From: Paenibacillus plantiphilus
Lineage (GTDB): Bacteria; Bacillota; Bacilli; Paenibacillales; Paenibacillaceae
Reading direction: 5' to 3'
Length of the DNA stretch: 64,000 nucleotides
NCBI RefSeq assembly: GCF_927798095.1
Contig: NZ_CAKMMF010000028.1
Span: forward strand, 1-64,000
The number at the start of each line of letters is the position of its first letter. Position 1 is the stretch's first letter. The position numbers and the translations under genes were made by a program. Shown here one piece after another: positions 8,101-15,936 of this stretch. The notes beneath the pieces are model-generated. The model was not told where the DNA came from and did no database searches. It was given only the letters and a program-made list of their open reading frames with translations.

Positions 8101-9339
8101 CTATAGCTGAATCAACGATAGAATTATACCGACTATAAAGCCGCACAGCGCTCCGTTGACACGAATCCATTGCAAGTCATTCCCGAGCTTCTCCTCCAGC
8201 ATGCGCACTAAGGAGGCATCATCCATGCGGTCGAGGTTCTCTTTCACCAGCTGGCCGATCCGGTAATGATTCGATTCTACGAATGAAATAATCGCTGACA
8301 TCAGACGGGACTCCCATGCTGCAACCCATCCCGGCTGCTGGCTCACATAACGCACGGCAGTTCGGTACGCGGTGAATACTGCGCGCCCTCCGCCAGCCTG
8401 CTCTTCCTCCAGCTTGCGAAGGATTGCGCTGCGGATTTCCTCGATTCGCTCTTGAACGAAGCTCTCGGCGCCTTCTCCCTGCAGCTGGTTCAGGGCCCAT
8501 TCCTTCACCCCGTCCAGACGGGCCTCGTTGCCTGCCAATTCGAATAGCTGTACGCGAATTTCACGGATAAATTTCTCCCGATAGGCGTTATCCTCATTTT
8601 TCAGCTCGCGGATGCTGGAGAGGAGCAGGTTCTGAAGCATAACCCCCATCTTCTCTTCATTCATGAAGCCTGCGAATGCTTGCACAGCGAAGCCCATGAA
8701 CCCGCCGACCTTCAATTCATTCAGCTTCTCGCTTGCCAGCTTGCCCAGCATCATGCCGGTTTCCGGACGTCCCGCCCATTTCGCGCCTTCATCAAGGGCA
8801 TAGTCTAAAGCTTTCTCATCATAGCGGTCATTCATAATTTTCGTCAGAACCGTATCCGCAGCGGATTTGATATCAAACTTGCGTATATAAGCTGTAATCC
8901 CGGATTGAATATACGGAACGGCCCGATCAAGCGGCAACCGCTCAATCAGTTGAATCAGAAGGTTAAGAGCGCCTCTTCTTACTTTCCTCTTGCTCAGCAG
9001 TCTCGTTAACAAGGACCCCGCATATTGCAGCACATTCAGCTTCCGCAGCTTGTTCTCAATGCTCTCCTTGTTCAGAAACTCATTCTCCATAGCCGAGATC
9101 AATGACTGAATGATCCGATTTCTATTCTTCAGCAGCAATGAAGTGTGAGGGATCGGAATGCCCAGCGGATGGCGAAATAGAGCAGTCACAGCGAACCAGT
9201 CGGCTATTCCGCCAACCAGTCCCGCCTCAAAGCCGCCCTGCAGCAGATAGACGAGTGTCGACTTCGGAAGAAATAATGTGGCCACGAAGCCGGAAGCCAT
9301 AATGGCTAGAGAAATGCTTGCCAAATATCTGGATTTCAT
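8101..9339 (-). CDS. DUF445 family membrane protein
   Basis: A 412-residue protein of the DUF445 (YheB/YjiN-like) family. The N terminus has two membrane segments (YLASISLAIMASGFVATLF, then LLQGGFEAGLVGGIADWFAVTALF). The signature ADWFAVTALFRHPLGIPIPHT matches the family. A long helical middle part follows, and one C-terminal membrane segment (VNGALCGFIVGIILSLIQL) closes the protein. The role is not established; homologues are envelope-associated. AGGAGA precedes ATG 9339. Single gene. Confidence 0.85.
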   Translation of the reverse strand: MKSRYLASISLAIMASGFVATLFLPKSTLVYLLQGGFEAGLVGGIADWFAVTALFRHPLGIPIPHTSLLLKNRNRIIQSLISAMENEFLNKESIENKLRKLNVLQYAGSLLTRLLSKRKVRRGALNLLIQLIERLPLDRAVPYIQSGITAYIRKFDIKSAADTVLTKIMNDRYDEKALDYALDEGAKWAGRPETGMMLGKLASEKLNELKVGGFMGFAVQAFAGFMNEEKMGVMLQNLLLSSIRELKNEDNAYREKFIREIRVQLFELAGNEARLDGVKEWALNQLQGEGAESFVQERIEEIRSAILRKLEEEQAGGGRAVFTAYRTAVRYVSQQPGWVAAWESRLMSAIISFVESNHYRIGQLVKENLDRMDDASLVRMLEEKLGNDLQWIRVNGALCGFIVGIILSLIQL

Positions 9340-9570
9340 ATAAAGTCTCCTATCGGCAGCTGTCTTCTATCGCTAACAGCTCCAAACGATTATGATTGCA
9401 TGCATGAAGGCAGCATCTCTTATTGGGATGTGTTCCCATTTGCTATACAGCGTATAATGTATTACAGGGTTCCCATTTCCCCTTATCCTTATGTTCACTC
9501 CATTAAACTTTACCATCATCATAACAGAAACGAAACGTATTCTTAAACGGCTATCCCCCCAATAAAATGA

Positions 9571-9593
9571 GCTGCCCCTTGCAAGGAGCAGCT
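9571..9593 (-). terminator. Rho-independent terminator
   Basis: The stem pairs GCTGC-CCTTG against CAAGG-GCAGC; the minus-strand exit is CATTTTATT. It lies 18 bp beyond the RDD gene stop. Confidence 0.7.
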
Positions 9594-9610
9594 GCTTGCC
9601 ATCACAATTA

Positions 9611-10744
9611 TTAAATTGTCCATTCCTTCCCACTTGCAGGCCGTGCCACTTCCTTAAAGCTATTAATGATGTCTGTTAATTCCTGCTGCATGCTTTTATT
9701 GTTCTTGGACTCAAGCACCCACGCATACATTTGATGAAAATGGGATTCTGTTTCGATTGAAGTGATCGTCATAATAAAGGGATAATCGTCGTCCACTTCC
9801 ATATGCAATTGAAATTGGTAGGCCTCATTCCCATTAATAGAGATCAAGCGGGATTCTTTAAGAACGTAGACATATGCATAATTCTCCCTGGCGAGTTCTT
9901 CAATCTCAGCATGATAGTCTTCAAGCGTAGCATAGAATTCAGATACATCCCCCTTGTCCTCTGACAGCACCATGAAATACTTCTCTGCAAAGTGGTTGGA
10001 TATCCCAATATCCTGCTCGTCATTCAGCTCCTTATCCACTCTCCAGCTGCCCGGAGCCGTTACTTGAAATTGCTTATTATTGCTTAGAAACACTTTTTCT
10101 TTGTCGTAGTCAGCTATCCCTGCAATAAGTGTAGCCACTCCAATAATGGCGGAGATAACGGCAGCAAAACCCATGAACGAGAATGCGATCGTTAGTATAA
10201 TATTTTTATTCCTGCTTATTGATCCCGGTGGCAGTTCTTTCGTATTCAACACGAAGGTGTTCGCCGCCCTATCGCCGAGCCTCTGTTTCTTGCCTGATGC
10301 CAGCACAGCAATAGCAGCGATAATTCCATTCTCGACCAGCAGCAGCAAATAACGAATGAGCTCCTTCAGGATGCCTGGAGGCCGTCCATCCGCCCCTACA
10401 ACCTGAATACGGAACACAAATTTTCCAGCGGTGTAGCCGGTCAAACCTTCAATGAGCAAATAATACAGGACTGCGCCTAGCATCATCGAGCCTACCAGCA
10501 CGACTGATAATTCCGGTATGTAGTACCCTAATGAAATACACCCTACGAATAATAAACATAACAAAATAATATCAACAATCGTCGCTCCAACCCGCTTGAA
10601 AAAAATAACTTCCCTATTGCTGATAAACGCGATATTCTCCACACTTAGCGGCAATTCTGGCGGTTGATTCAAGCGGACGTTAGGCTCAATCATTGACTTT
10701 TCTAAGCGGGGCCAATCTCCCGGCTGATACTGCAAGTTATCCAC
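9611..10744 (-). CDS. RDD-family membrane protein with extracytoplasmic C-terminal domain
   Basis: A 377-residue protein. Residues about 45-170 form an RDD domain: FFKRVGATIVDIILLCLLFV supplies the R and D, and TAGKFVFRIQVVGADG and RLGDRAANTFVL match the family. Another membrane segment follows (IILTIAFSFMGFAAVISAII). The C-terminal 180 residues are soluble and strand-rich (NNKQFQVTAPGSWRVDKELN) and resemble PsbP/DUF1795-like domains; that likeness is an inference. The frame begins at GTG 10744; a TTG three codons later sits better behind GAGG. Function unknown. Confidence 0.75.
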   Translation of the reverse strand: MDNLQYQPGDWPRLEKSMIEPNVRLNQPPELPLSVENIAFISNREVIFFKRVGATIVDIILLCLLFVGCISLGYYIPELSVVLVGSMMLGAVLYYLLIEGLTGYTAGKFVFRIQVVGADGRPPGILKELIRYLLLLVENGIIAAIAVLASGKKQRLGDRAANTFVLNTKELPPGSISRNKNIILTIAFSFMGFAAVISAIIGVATLIAGIADYDKEKVFLSNNKQFQVTAPGSWRVDKELNDEQDIGISNHFAEKYFMVLSEDKGDVSEFYATLEDYHAEIEELARENYAYVYVLKESRLISINGNEAYQFQLHMEVDDDYPFIMTITSIETESHFHQMYAWVLESKNNKSMQQELTDIINSFKEVARPASGKEWTI

Positions 10745-10888
10745 CTCATTCTATGTTGTGCGGAGCTGTAAACCAAATTTAACCGTTCTAATATTTTCAT
10801 GTCAACCCTTTTTACACCATTCATCTTATACATCGTTAACAATTGGACCGCTACCCCTCACAATTGAGTCAGCACCGATATATGCGGC

Positions 10889-10918
10889 TTGACACCCGCA
10901 AGGCTCTCGCGGTATATT
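10889..10918 (+). promoter_or_regulatory. Sigma-A promoter
   Basis: TTGACA (10889-10894), an 18-bp spacer and TATATT (10913-10918). The transcript would start near 10925, meet a terminator hairpin after about 75 nt, and continue to the gene at 11046 only on read-through. Confidence 0.6.
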
Positions 10919-10952
10919 GGAAAAAAATATGCACGTTGTGTACTTACGTTGG

Positions 10953-11000
10953 AAGCACCCGTAAGAAAGGCTCATTATGCCTTTTTTGCGGGTGCTTTTT
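10953..11000 (+). terminator. Leader terminator (attenuator or end of a small RNA)
   Basis: Stem AAGCACCCG/CGGGTGCTT with inner AAAGG/CCTTT, followed by five Ts. It lies between the promoter at 10889 and the gene at 11046, with no open reading frame in between. It could release a short RNA or act as a regulated attenuator; nothing in it matches a riboswitch I know. Confidence 0.65.
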
Positions 11001-11045
11001 ATTATGCCGCGAAGTCGCGCACAACGGCAGCATACGAGGAGGATA

Positions 11046-11870
11046 ATGATGAAAGCTAGAAGAATATGGACGTTATTGATGACATTGATGCTGCTGATCG
11101 CGAGCGCCCCTCTCGCACTAGCTGCGACGACTATGGAATTAACGGTCTCCAGTCAAGCCGCACTCGACAAAACAATCGCTGCAGCAAGCAGCACCCAGCA
11201 AACCGCAATTAAAGGACTCCAACTGGATCTCGTTATCATCGGGCAGAAGGAGCAAGCTCTGGATGGCTCCATCAGATCCGTCCATTATAAGAACGAGGCG
11301 GAGCTTCTTGCACTACGTTCGAGAATCAAGCAAATCGATGCGGATACAATCAAGAAGCTGGAGAAGCAGGTTCAAGAGATGAAAGAGCGATACAAGCCTT
11401 TATTCTCCCTCTATACGACATTGAATCAGCAAATCACTGCGGCAAAAGGGATCAAGAACAAGGATTTGAATGCGCTGCTTCGAGCGCAGGCAGATACTGC
11501 GAAGCTCGCAGTTCACTTCGCGCGACAGGATATTAAAGCGCAAGAAAGCCTATTGACCGCTGCAAAAAAATCGGCGAAAGCAGCAAAGAAGAGAATACAA
11601 GAAACACTATCCGGCATGGGAACGTTAAACATACGAATCAAGTCTGCACGGAGTGAAGCAGCCGCCTCCAAGAAACGTATCGCCCCCCTGCTGGCAGCCT
11701 TCAAGCAAGCGATCAAAAAGACGCAGGTTAAAGAAACACTAGACTCTCTAACCTCAATAGTCGCTCATTCCCGCCAAATCACTGTACACAAACAAGCTAT
11801 TCTCAACCTGGAGAACCAGATCAGCGGCATAATCAACAAAGCAAAAGCGCAGCTGCCGTCTATACGGTAG
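11046..11870 (+). CDS. Secreted coiled-coil protein
   Basis: A 274-residue exported protein. The start at ATG 11046 (GAGGAGGATA just upstream) gives a clean signal peptide, WTLLMTLMLLIASAPLALA, cleaved near residue 26. The mature part is almost wholly helical and Lys/Ala/Gln-rich, with heptads suggesting long coiled coils (IKQIDADTIKKLEKQVQEMK, TAAKKSAKAAKKRIQETL). There are no cysteines. No family recognised; a role in the cell wall or spore envelope is possible but unsupported. The gene is preceded by a promoter-plus-terminator leader. Confidence 0.7.
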   Translation: MMKARRIWTLLMTLMLLIASAPLALAATTMELTVSSQAALDKTIAAASSTQQTAIKGLQLDLVIIGQKEQALDGSIRSVHYKNEAELLALRSRIKQIDADTIKKLEKQVQEMKERYKPLFSLYTTLNQQITAAKGIKNKDLNALLRAQADTAKLAVHFARQDIKAQESLLTAAKKSAKAAKKRIQETLSGMGTLNIRIKSARSEAAASKKRIAPLLAAFKQAIKKTQVKETLDSLTSIVAHSRQITVHKQAILNLENQISGIINKAKAQLPSIR

Positions 11871-11876
11871 CTGCGC
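11847..11876. terminator. Hairpin at gene end
   Basis: Stem GCGCAGCT-CCGT/ACGG-AGCTGCGC overlaps the stop codon of the coiled-coil gene (11868-11870). It lacks a T tract on either strand, so it is a weak terminator, or protects the 3' end. Confidence 0.5.
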
Positions 11877-11903
11877 CTGACTCATAAATCCGCCGGGATA
11901 GGA

Positions 11904-12608
11904 TTAAGGAAGATCAATCAGCATAAAGGATGCGTCTGATGCAGCATCTATAGCTAACTCCGTTACATCTGTTATTCTTGCTGCATCGCGTTTCTTGAGT
12001 GCGGATTCCTTGTTCAGGGTAATCTCCCCTTCGATAACAAACAAATAAATCCTTCTGCCCGCAGCCTGAGAGAATGCTAGTGATTGCCCTGCGTCCAGAT
12101 CAGACAGGTAGATCGTTAAGTCCTGATGAATATGTGCGATTTGCTCTGATTGTATGCGGTTCGAAACGATTGGCAGGAGGTGGTTTTTCTTGGCGCTAAT
12201 GTCATATGTTTTCTGCTCATAGGAGGGCTTTAGCCCTTGTTCATTAGGCATGAACCACAGTTGCAAAATATTAGCTGTTTCCGTATCGGAATTATTAACC
12301 TCTGAGTGCAGAATTCCAGTACCCGCGCTCATCCGCTGAATTTCGCCGGGACGCAACGTTTCCTTGCCGCCTGTATTGTCTTCGTGATGGAGTTGGCCTG
12401 CAAGCGCCACCGTTACTATCTCCATCTCCCGATGGGGATGCGTTCCGAAGCCTTTGAGCGGCTGGATATAATCATCGTTAAATACGCGCAATGGTCCAAA
12501 GCTAACATTATCGGGATCATAATAATCGGCGAAGGAAAAGCTGAAATTATATTGGAGCCAGCCATGGCTCCCCGAATGCCTGGATTCAGCCGGATAAATC
12601 TTGATCAT
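11904..12608 (-). CDS. Pirin family protein
   Basis: A 234-residue bicupin of the pirin family (YhhW-like). The N-terminal cupin has the metal motif HPHREMEIVT and later LHSEVN, which with the downstream Glu form the usual three-His-one-Glu site; the C-terminal cupin lacks these residues, as usual. Known relatives oxidise quercetin or act as redox-linked regulators; the native substrate is unclear. The start at 12608 is supported by AGGAGAGATACG; the longer frame has none. The divergent promoter region carries an HxlR-like operator. Confidence 0.88.
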   Translation of the reverse strand: MIKIYPAESRHSGSHGWLQYNFSFSFADYYDPDNVSFGPLRVFNDDYIQPLKGFGTHPHREMEIVTVALAGQLHHEDNTGGKETLRPGEIQRMSAGTGILHSEVNNSDTETANILQLWFMPNEQGLKPSYEQKTYDISAKKNHLLPIVSNRIQSEQIAHIHQDLTIYLSDLDAGQSLAFSQAAGRRIYLFVIEGEITLNKESALKKRDAARITDVTELAIDAASDASFMLIDLP

Positions 12609-12719
12609 CGTATCTCTCCTAGTATTCGTATTTTCGCAAAAGATTACTTGCCGGATACTTGTCCCACCGTGCGCAGCTCCCAACGCAGTGCGATACGGGT
12701 GTTTCACAATATCACGCGG

Positions 12720-12759
12720 ATACTCACATTTTACATCAGCTTGCTAATACTCACATTTT
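12720..12759. repeat. Direct repeat ATACTCACATTTT x2
   Basis: Two identical 13-mers start at 12720 and 12747, 27 bp apart, in the spacer between the pirin gene and the divergent small gene. A looser third match (GTATTCGTATTTT) lies near 12622. They may be regulator half sites. Confidence 0.5.
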
Positions 12760-12766
12760 CGCAATA

Positions 12767-12801
12767 ACTTACTTTGTGTAAGTATGATAATGTGTTATAG
12801 T
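12767..12801 (+). promoter_or_regulatory. Promoter overlapped by HxlR-like palindrome
   Basis: The palindrome ACTTAC-TTTGT-GTAAGT (12767-12783) overlaps the -35 box of a promoter: TTGTGT (12774-12779), 16 bp, TATAGT (12796-12801). ACTTAC/GTAAGT dyads of this kind are typical of DUF24/HxlR-type (YodB-like) repressor sites. It probably controls the gene at 12876 and perhaps the divergent pirin gene. Confidence 0.55.
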
Positions 12802-12875
12802 ACACTTGTCAAGCTATTGATTCGGCAACCACCTGTCTCTCATCCTCAACAAATGTTATAAACCAAGGAGTGTTC

Positions 12876-13184
12876 ATGATGAACCATATGTATATCCGGC
12901 ATGCTGTTGGCAGCAAGCTGCTTCTCGATTCCAAGGCGCATATCGCAAGCTATGAGATTGAATCTGAAGGGACTTCCAGCTGGAAATTCATCATCCATAT
13001 TACCGATGAACAAGCAGCTGAGCAAGTGTTGCAGCATAAGGACGAGATTAATCTGTTCGTTGTTGAGAGCAGTAATCCTCAACACAAAACGTGGTACTAT
13101 TCTTCTAAGGGGACCGTCCGGTATGATAAAGCAAATGCTCTGCTTATCGTTGTAGCGAATGCCAAGCTGGATTATTCCGTATAA
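12876..13184 (+). CDS. Small hypothetical protein
   Basis: A 102-residue protein, start at ATG 12876 behind AAGGAG (a second ATG follows at once). It alternates strands and helices (WKFIIHITDEQAAEQVLQHK, INLFVVESSNPQHKTWYYS), is soluble, and has no cysteine. No family recognised. Transcription from the promoter at 12774-12801 would carry it and possibly the next small gene 48 bp downstream. The operator overlap suggests stress- or redox-linked control shared with pirin, an inference from the site only. Confidence 0.6.
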   Translation: MMNHMYIRHAVGSKLLLDSKAHIASYEIESEGTSSWKFIIHITDEQAAEQVLQHKDEINLFVVESSNPQHKTWYYSSKGTVRYDKANALLIVVANAKLDYSV

Positions 13185-13232
13185 TGAAAGGACAGAACAC
13201 CTTCACCATTTCATTCAAAGGAGCACCGTACT

Positions 13233-13448
13233 ATGGCACATGTTCGCCGATTAATCTCTGATCAAGATTTCAATGAAGCAATGGAGCGCGGAACACGCTT
13301 GCGCGTATTCAAGGACGATCATATTATTGACACTGGAGGCATAATTATTCGATTCGATGATGACATGGTCGCCATTCAATCCAGCGTCAGCGATATCTCC
13401 TATCATTCAAGAGCAGCCTGCGAGTTCTTCTCTATGAAGGATCGCTAA
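13233..13448 (+). CDS. Small hypothetical protein
   Basis: A 71-residue soluble protein beginning MAHVRRLISDQDFNEAMERG, start supported by AAAGGAG. The C-terminal half is strand-rich (GGIIIRFDDDMVAIQSSVSD) and contains a single cysteine followed by EFF. No family recognised. It lies 48 bp after the preceding small gene on the same strand and may share its transcript. Confidence 0.6.
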   Translation: MAHVRRLISDQDFNEAMERGTRLRVFKDDHIIDTGGIIIRFDDDMVAIQSSVSDISYHSRAACEFFSMKDR

Positions 13449-13625
13449 GCTTGAGTCTTGGTTGCCTATAAATCTTCCTAATGATTGAAGTAGAACGGAC
13501 AACAACTTTGGGTATCAACTTTCAAGCAAAACTCTTCTGACTTCTTGTAAAAGCTGGACGCCAATAAAATGCATCAATATGAGGGAAAGGTTCATCATTG
13601 CTACTTAAATGTTTACGGCAAAAAA

Positions 13626-13652
13626 GTCGGGGAGTCCTGCAGACCCTCCGAC
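13626..13652 (-). terminator. Rho-independent terminator
   Basis: GTCGG-GAGTC against GAC-CTCCGAC with TTTTTT on the minus-strand exit; ends the maltodextrin transporter operon. Confidence 0.8.
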
Positions 13653-13703
13653 TCTTCGTGCTATTTTCGCTCTTTTATAGCATATCACTTCCGTAATTCC
13701 CCT

Positions 13704-14573
13704 TCATCCCTTGTTCGCGCCTGCTTTCAGCCCTTCGATAATGTATTTTTGCAGGAACAGGAACAGTATGGTTATTGGAATCGCGACGAGCACTGCTCCT
13801 GCGGCGAAGGTGGTGAATTCGTTGTTGGCACGTCCGGTGACCATTTCGAACAGTCCGACGGCCAATGTTTTGTTGTCATTCGAACGAAGCACCAGCCGTG
13901 CAAATATGAAGTCCATCCAAGGCCCGATGAAGTTGGATACCGCAATAAACGTCAGCATCGGCACCGAGAGCGGAATCATAATTCGGAAGAAAATGGATGT
14001 GTGAGAGGCCCCGTCGATTTTGGCCGCTTCCTCCAAGCTTCGCGGAAGGCCGTCGAAGTACCCTTTTACAAGCCATGCCCCGAACGGAATCGAGCCCCCC
14101 GCATAGACCAGAATAAGCCCCCAATGATTATCAAGCAAATTCATTTGCAGCAGCAAAATATAGATTGCGATCATTCCCATGAAGGACGGGAACATTTGCA
14201 GCACCAGCATGACCATCAGACCTTGCTTGCGCCCCGGGAAGCGGAACCGCGAGAAAGCATACGCAGCTGTCACTACTAGTACGGTAGAAATAATCATATT
14301 CATGAATGCGATGAACAAGGTGTTCTTGTACCATATGAGGTAATCCTTCTCTTCGAAAAGGCTAACATAATGGCTGAGCGTCAGCCGCTCGGGCAAATAG
14401 GTTGTTGAGCTGATGGTATCGCCCGGATTCATGGAGCCCAAAATAACCCATACTACGGGATATAGCACAACAATCGCGGTTCCAGCGAGTATCATATAAA
14501 TCACTGTGAGCAGAACATTTTCTCTCCATGACTGGCGGATAGACACCTTGTGATTCCCTGAGATCGTCTTCAT
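13704..14573 (-). CDS. malG: Maltodextrin ABC transporter permease, MalG type
   Basis: A 289-residue inner-membrane permease with six predicted helices. The EAA loop that docks the ATPase reads EEAAKIDGASHTSIFFRIMI, close to consensus. It follows the MalF-like gene with a 4-base ATGA overlap, so the two are translationally coupled. With the binding protein upstream and the amylopullulanase beyond it, the natural substrate is malto-oligosaccharide from starch or pullulan. No ATPase gene lies in the cluster; Bacillales usually supply a shared MsmX-type ATPase from elsewhere. Confidence 0.88.
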   Translation of the reverse strand: MKTISGNHKVSIRQSWRENVLLTVIYMILAGTAIVVLYPVVWVILGSMNPGDTISSTTYLPERLTLSHYVSLFEEKDYLIWYKNTLFIAFMNMIISTVLVVTAAYAFSRFRFPGRKQGLMVMLVLQMFPSFMGMIAIYILLLQMNLLDNHWGLILVYAGGSIPFGAWLVKGYFDGLPRSLEEAAKIDGASHTSIFFRIMIPLSVPMLTFIAVSNFIGPWMDFIFARLVLRSNDNKTLAVGLFEMVTGRANNEFTTFAAGAVLVAIPITILFLFLQKYIIEGLKAGANKG

Positions 14574-15916
14574 TGGATCATTTCCTCTTCCTTGAAGGCT
14601 CTGGTTTGCCGGAAATTCCAGATCGAGAAGATCGCGATAATGATGAAGATCAGAATCGAAATAACCGACGCGGTATTAAACTGATTCTGCTGCAGTGTTA
14701 ATTTGAAGATCCATGAAATCAGGATATCCGTCGAGCCCGCATAGCTGTAGTCAATATTGACGGGACCGCCCTCTGTGAACAAGTAAATGATGTTGAAGTT
14801 ATTCAGGTTCCCGGCGAAGCTCATAATGAGCAGCGGGGCGGTTGCGAACAGCACCAGCGGAAAGGTTATCGTGCGGAACCGCTGCCACGGACTCGCCCCG
14901 TCCACCTCAGCCGCCTCGTACATATCCTTGTCAATACTCGTGAGCACACCCGACATTAAAGCCATCCAGAACGGGAATCCCAGCCACGTATTTACGAATA
15001 CAAGCGAGGCTTTCGCCCAGAAGGGATCGGACAGCCACGGTATCGCTGCAATCCCGAATAAGCTCAAATATTCGTTCAGCGGACCGAATTGCGCATTGAA
15101 GAAGTTGCGGAAGATCAGAATAGTTACGAACGCTGGAATCGCCCAGGGAAGAATATAGACCGTCCTCCAAAAACGCTTGAATCTGATCCTCTTGACGTTG
15201 ATCATTAACGCATAGAATAATCCTGTGAAATAGGTCGTTACCGTAGCCAGAACCGCCCAGAGCAGTGTCCAGCCGACAACCCCGTAGAAGGTGTGGCTCC
15301 AGGCGCGCAGATTAAACAGATTGGAGAAGGTTTTGAAGCCCACCCAATCAACCAGATGCTTGGGAGGCAAGTAGTTCGGGCCCGAATAATTAGTGAAAGC
15401 GATCAGGACGCCGAACAGAAGCGGCAATATCGTCAGGAACAAGGTAAAAACAATAGCAGGCGTCAACAGAAAATAGGCATAGCCCTTCTCCCATGCGTAT
15501 TTTACAGACTGCCTTGCACTGCGGACGGATATCCCCTCCTCCATCCTCTTTCTCACCTTGTAGGCATCCCCGATATTGAAGATGTAGAAGCAGATGATGA
15601 CGAGCAGCGCCAGCAAATAGATAATTCCCTCCACCATCATAAAGATGGAGTGATCACCCTGCTCCACAATTCTGCCGCGCTGGCGAATTTGCACTTGTTC
15701 ACCCAAGGTAACCAAGCCCCATATCCCGTTCATAATCGGCTTGCTCCAAAAAATAAGCACATAGGCTTCAATGAGCGCCAGCATCAGACCTTTCACAATC
15801 TGACGGTTATAGAGCTGGCCCAGACCCATGAAAATCACCGACAACGCCACGCTGACGATTGTCTTCATCGATCTCTGCTCTCTACTGGCTGGATGGATTG
15901 TCATTGGTGATTCCAT
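14570..15916 (-). CDS. malF: Maltodextrin ABC transporter permease, MalF type
   Basis: A 448-residue permease. An N-terminal extension of about 140 residues with helices (IVSVALSVIFMGLGQLYN, GIIYLLALLVIICFYIFNIG) precedes the standard six-helix permease domain, as in Bacillales MalF proteins. The EAA loop reads YEAAEVDGASPWQRFRTITF. GGGGAG lies 6 nt before the ATG. It sits 20 bp after the binding-protein gene and overlaps malG by 4 bases. It forms the channel with MalG and receives sugar from the lipoprotein. Confidence 0.88.
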   Translation of the reverse strand: MESPMTIHPASREQRSMKTIVSVALSVIFMGLGQLYNRQIVKGLMLALIEAYVLIFWSKPIMNGIWGLVTLGEQVQIRQRGRIVEQGDHSIFMMVEGIIYLLALLVIICFYIFNIGDAYKVRKRMEEGISVRSARQSVKYAWEKGYAYFLLTPAIVFTLFLTILPLLFGVLIAFTNYSGPNYLPPKHLVDWVGFKTFSNLFNLRAWSHTFYGVVGWTLLWAVLATVTTYFTGLFYALMINVKRIRFKRFWRTVYILPWAIPAFVTILIFRNFFNAQFGPLNEYLSLFGIAAIPWLSDPFWAKASLVFVNTWLGFPFWMALMSGVLTSIDKDMYEAAEVDGASPWQRFRTITFPLVLFATAPLLIMSFAGNLNNFNIIYLFTEGGPVNIDYSYAGSTDILISWIFKLTLQQNQFNTASVISILIFIIIAIFSIWNFRQTRAFKEEEMIQ

Positions 15917-15936
15917 GGCAGACTCCCCTCACCATT

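Noticed and set aside
9373-9633. 86-codon minus-strand frame after the RDD gene
   Set aside because: It spans the RDD gene terminator and has no ribosome binding site.
13569-14279. 236-codon plus-strand open frame
   Set aside because: Antisense to malG; composition (His, Arg, Cys-rich) and the terminator inside its start show it is not a gene.
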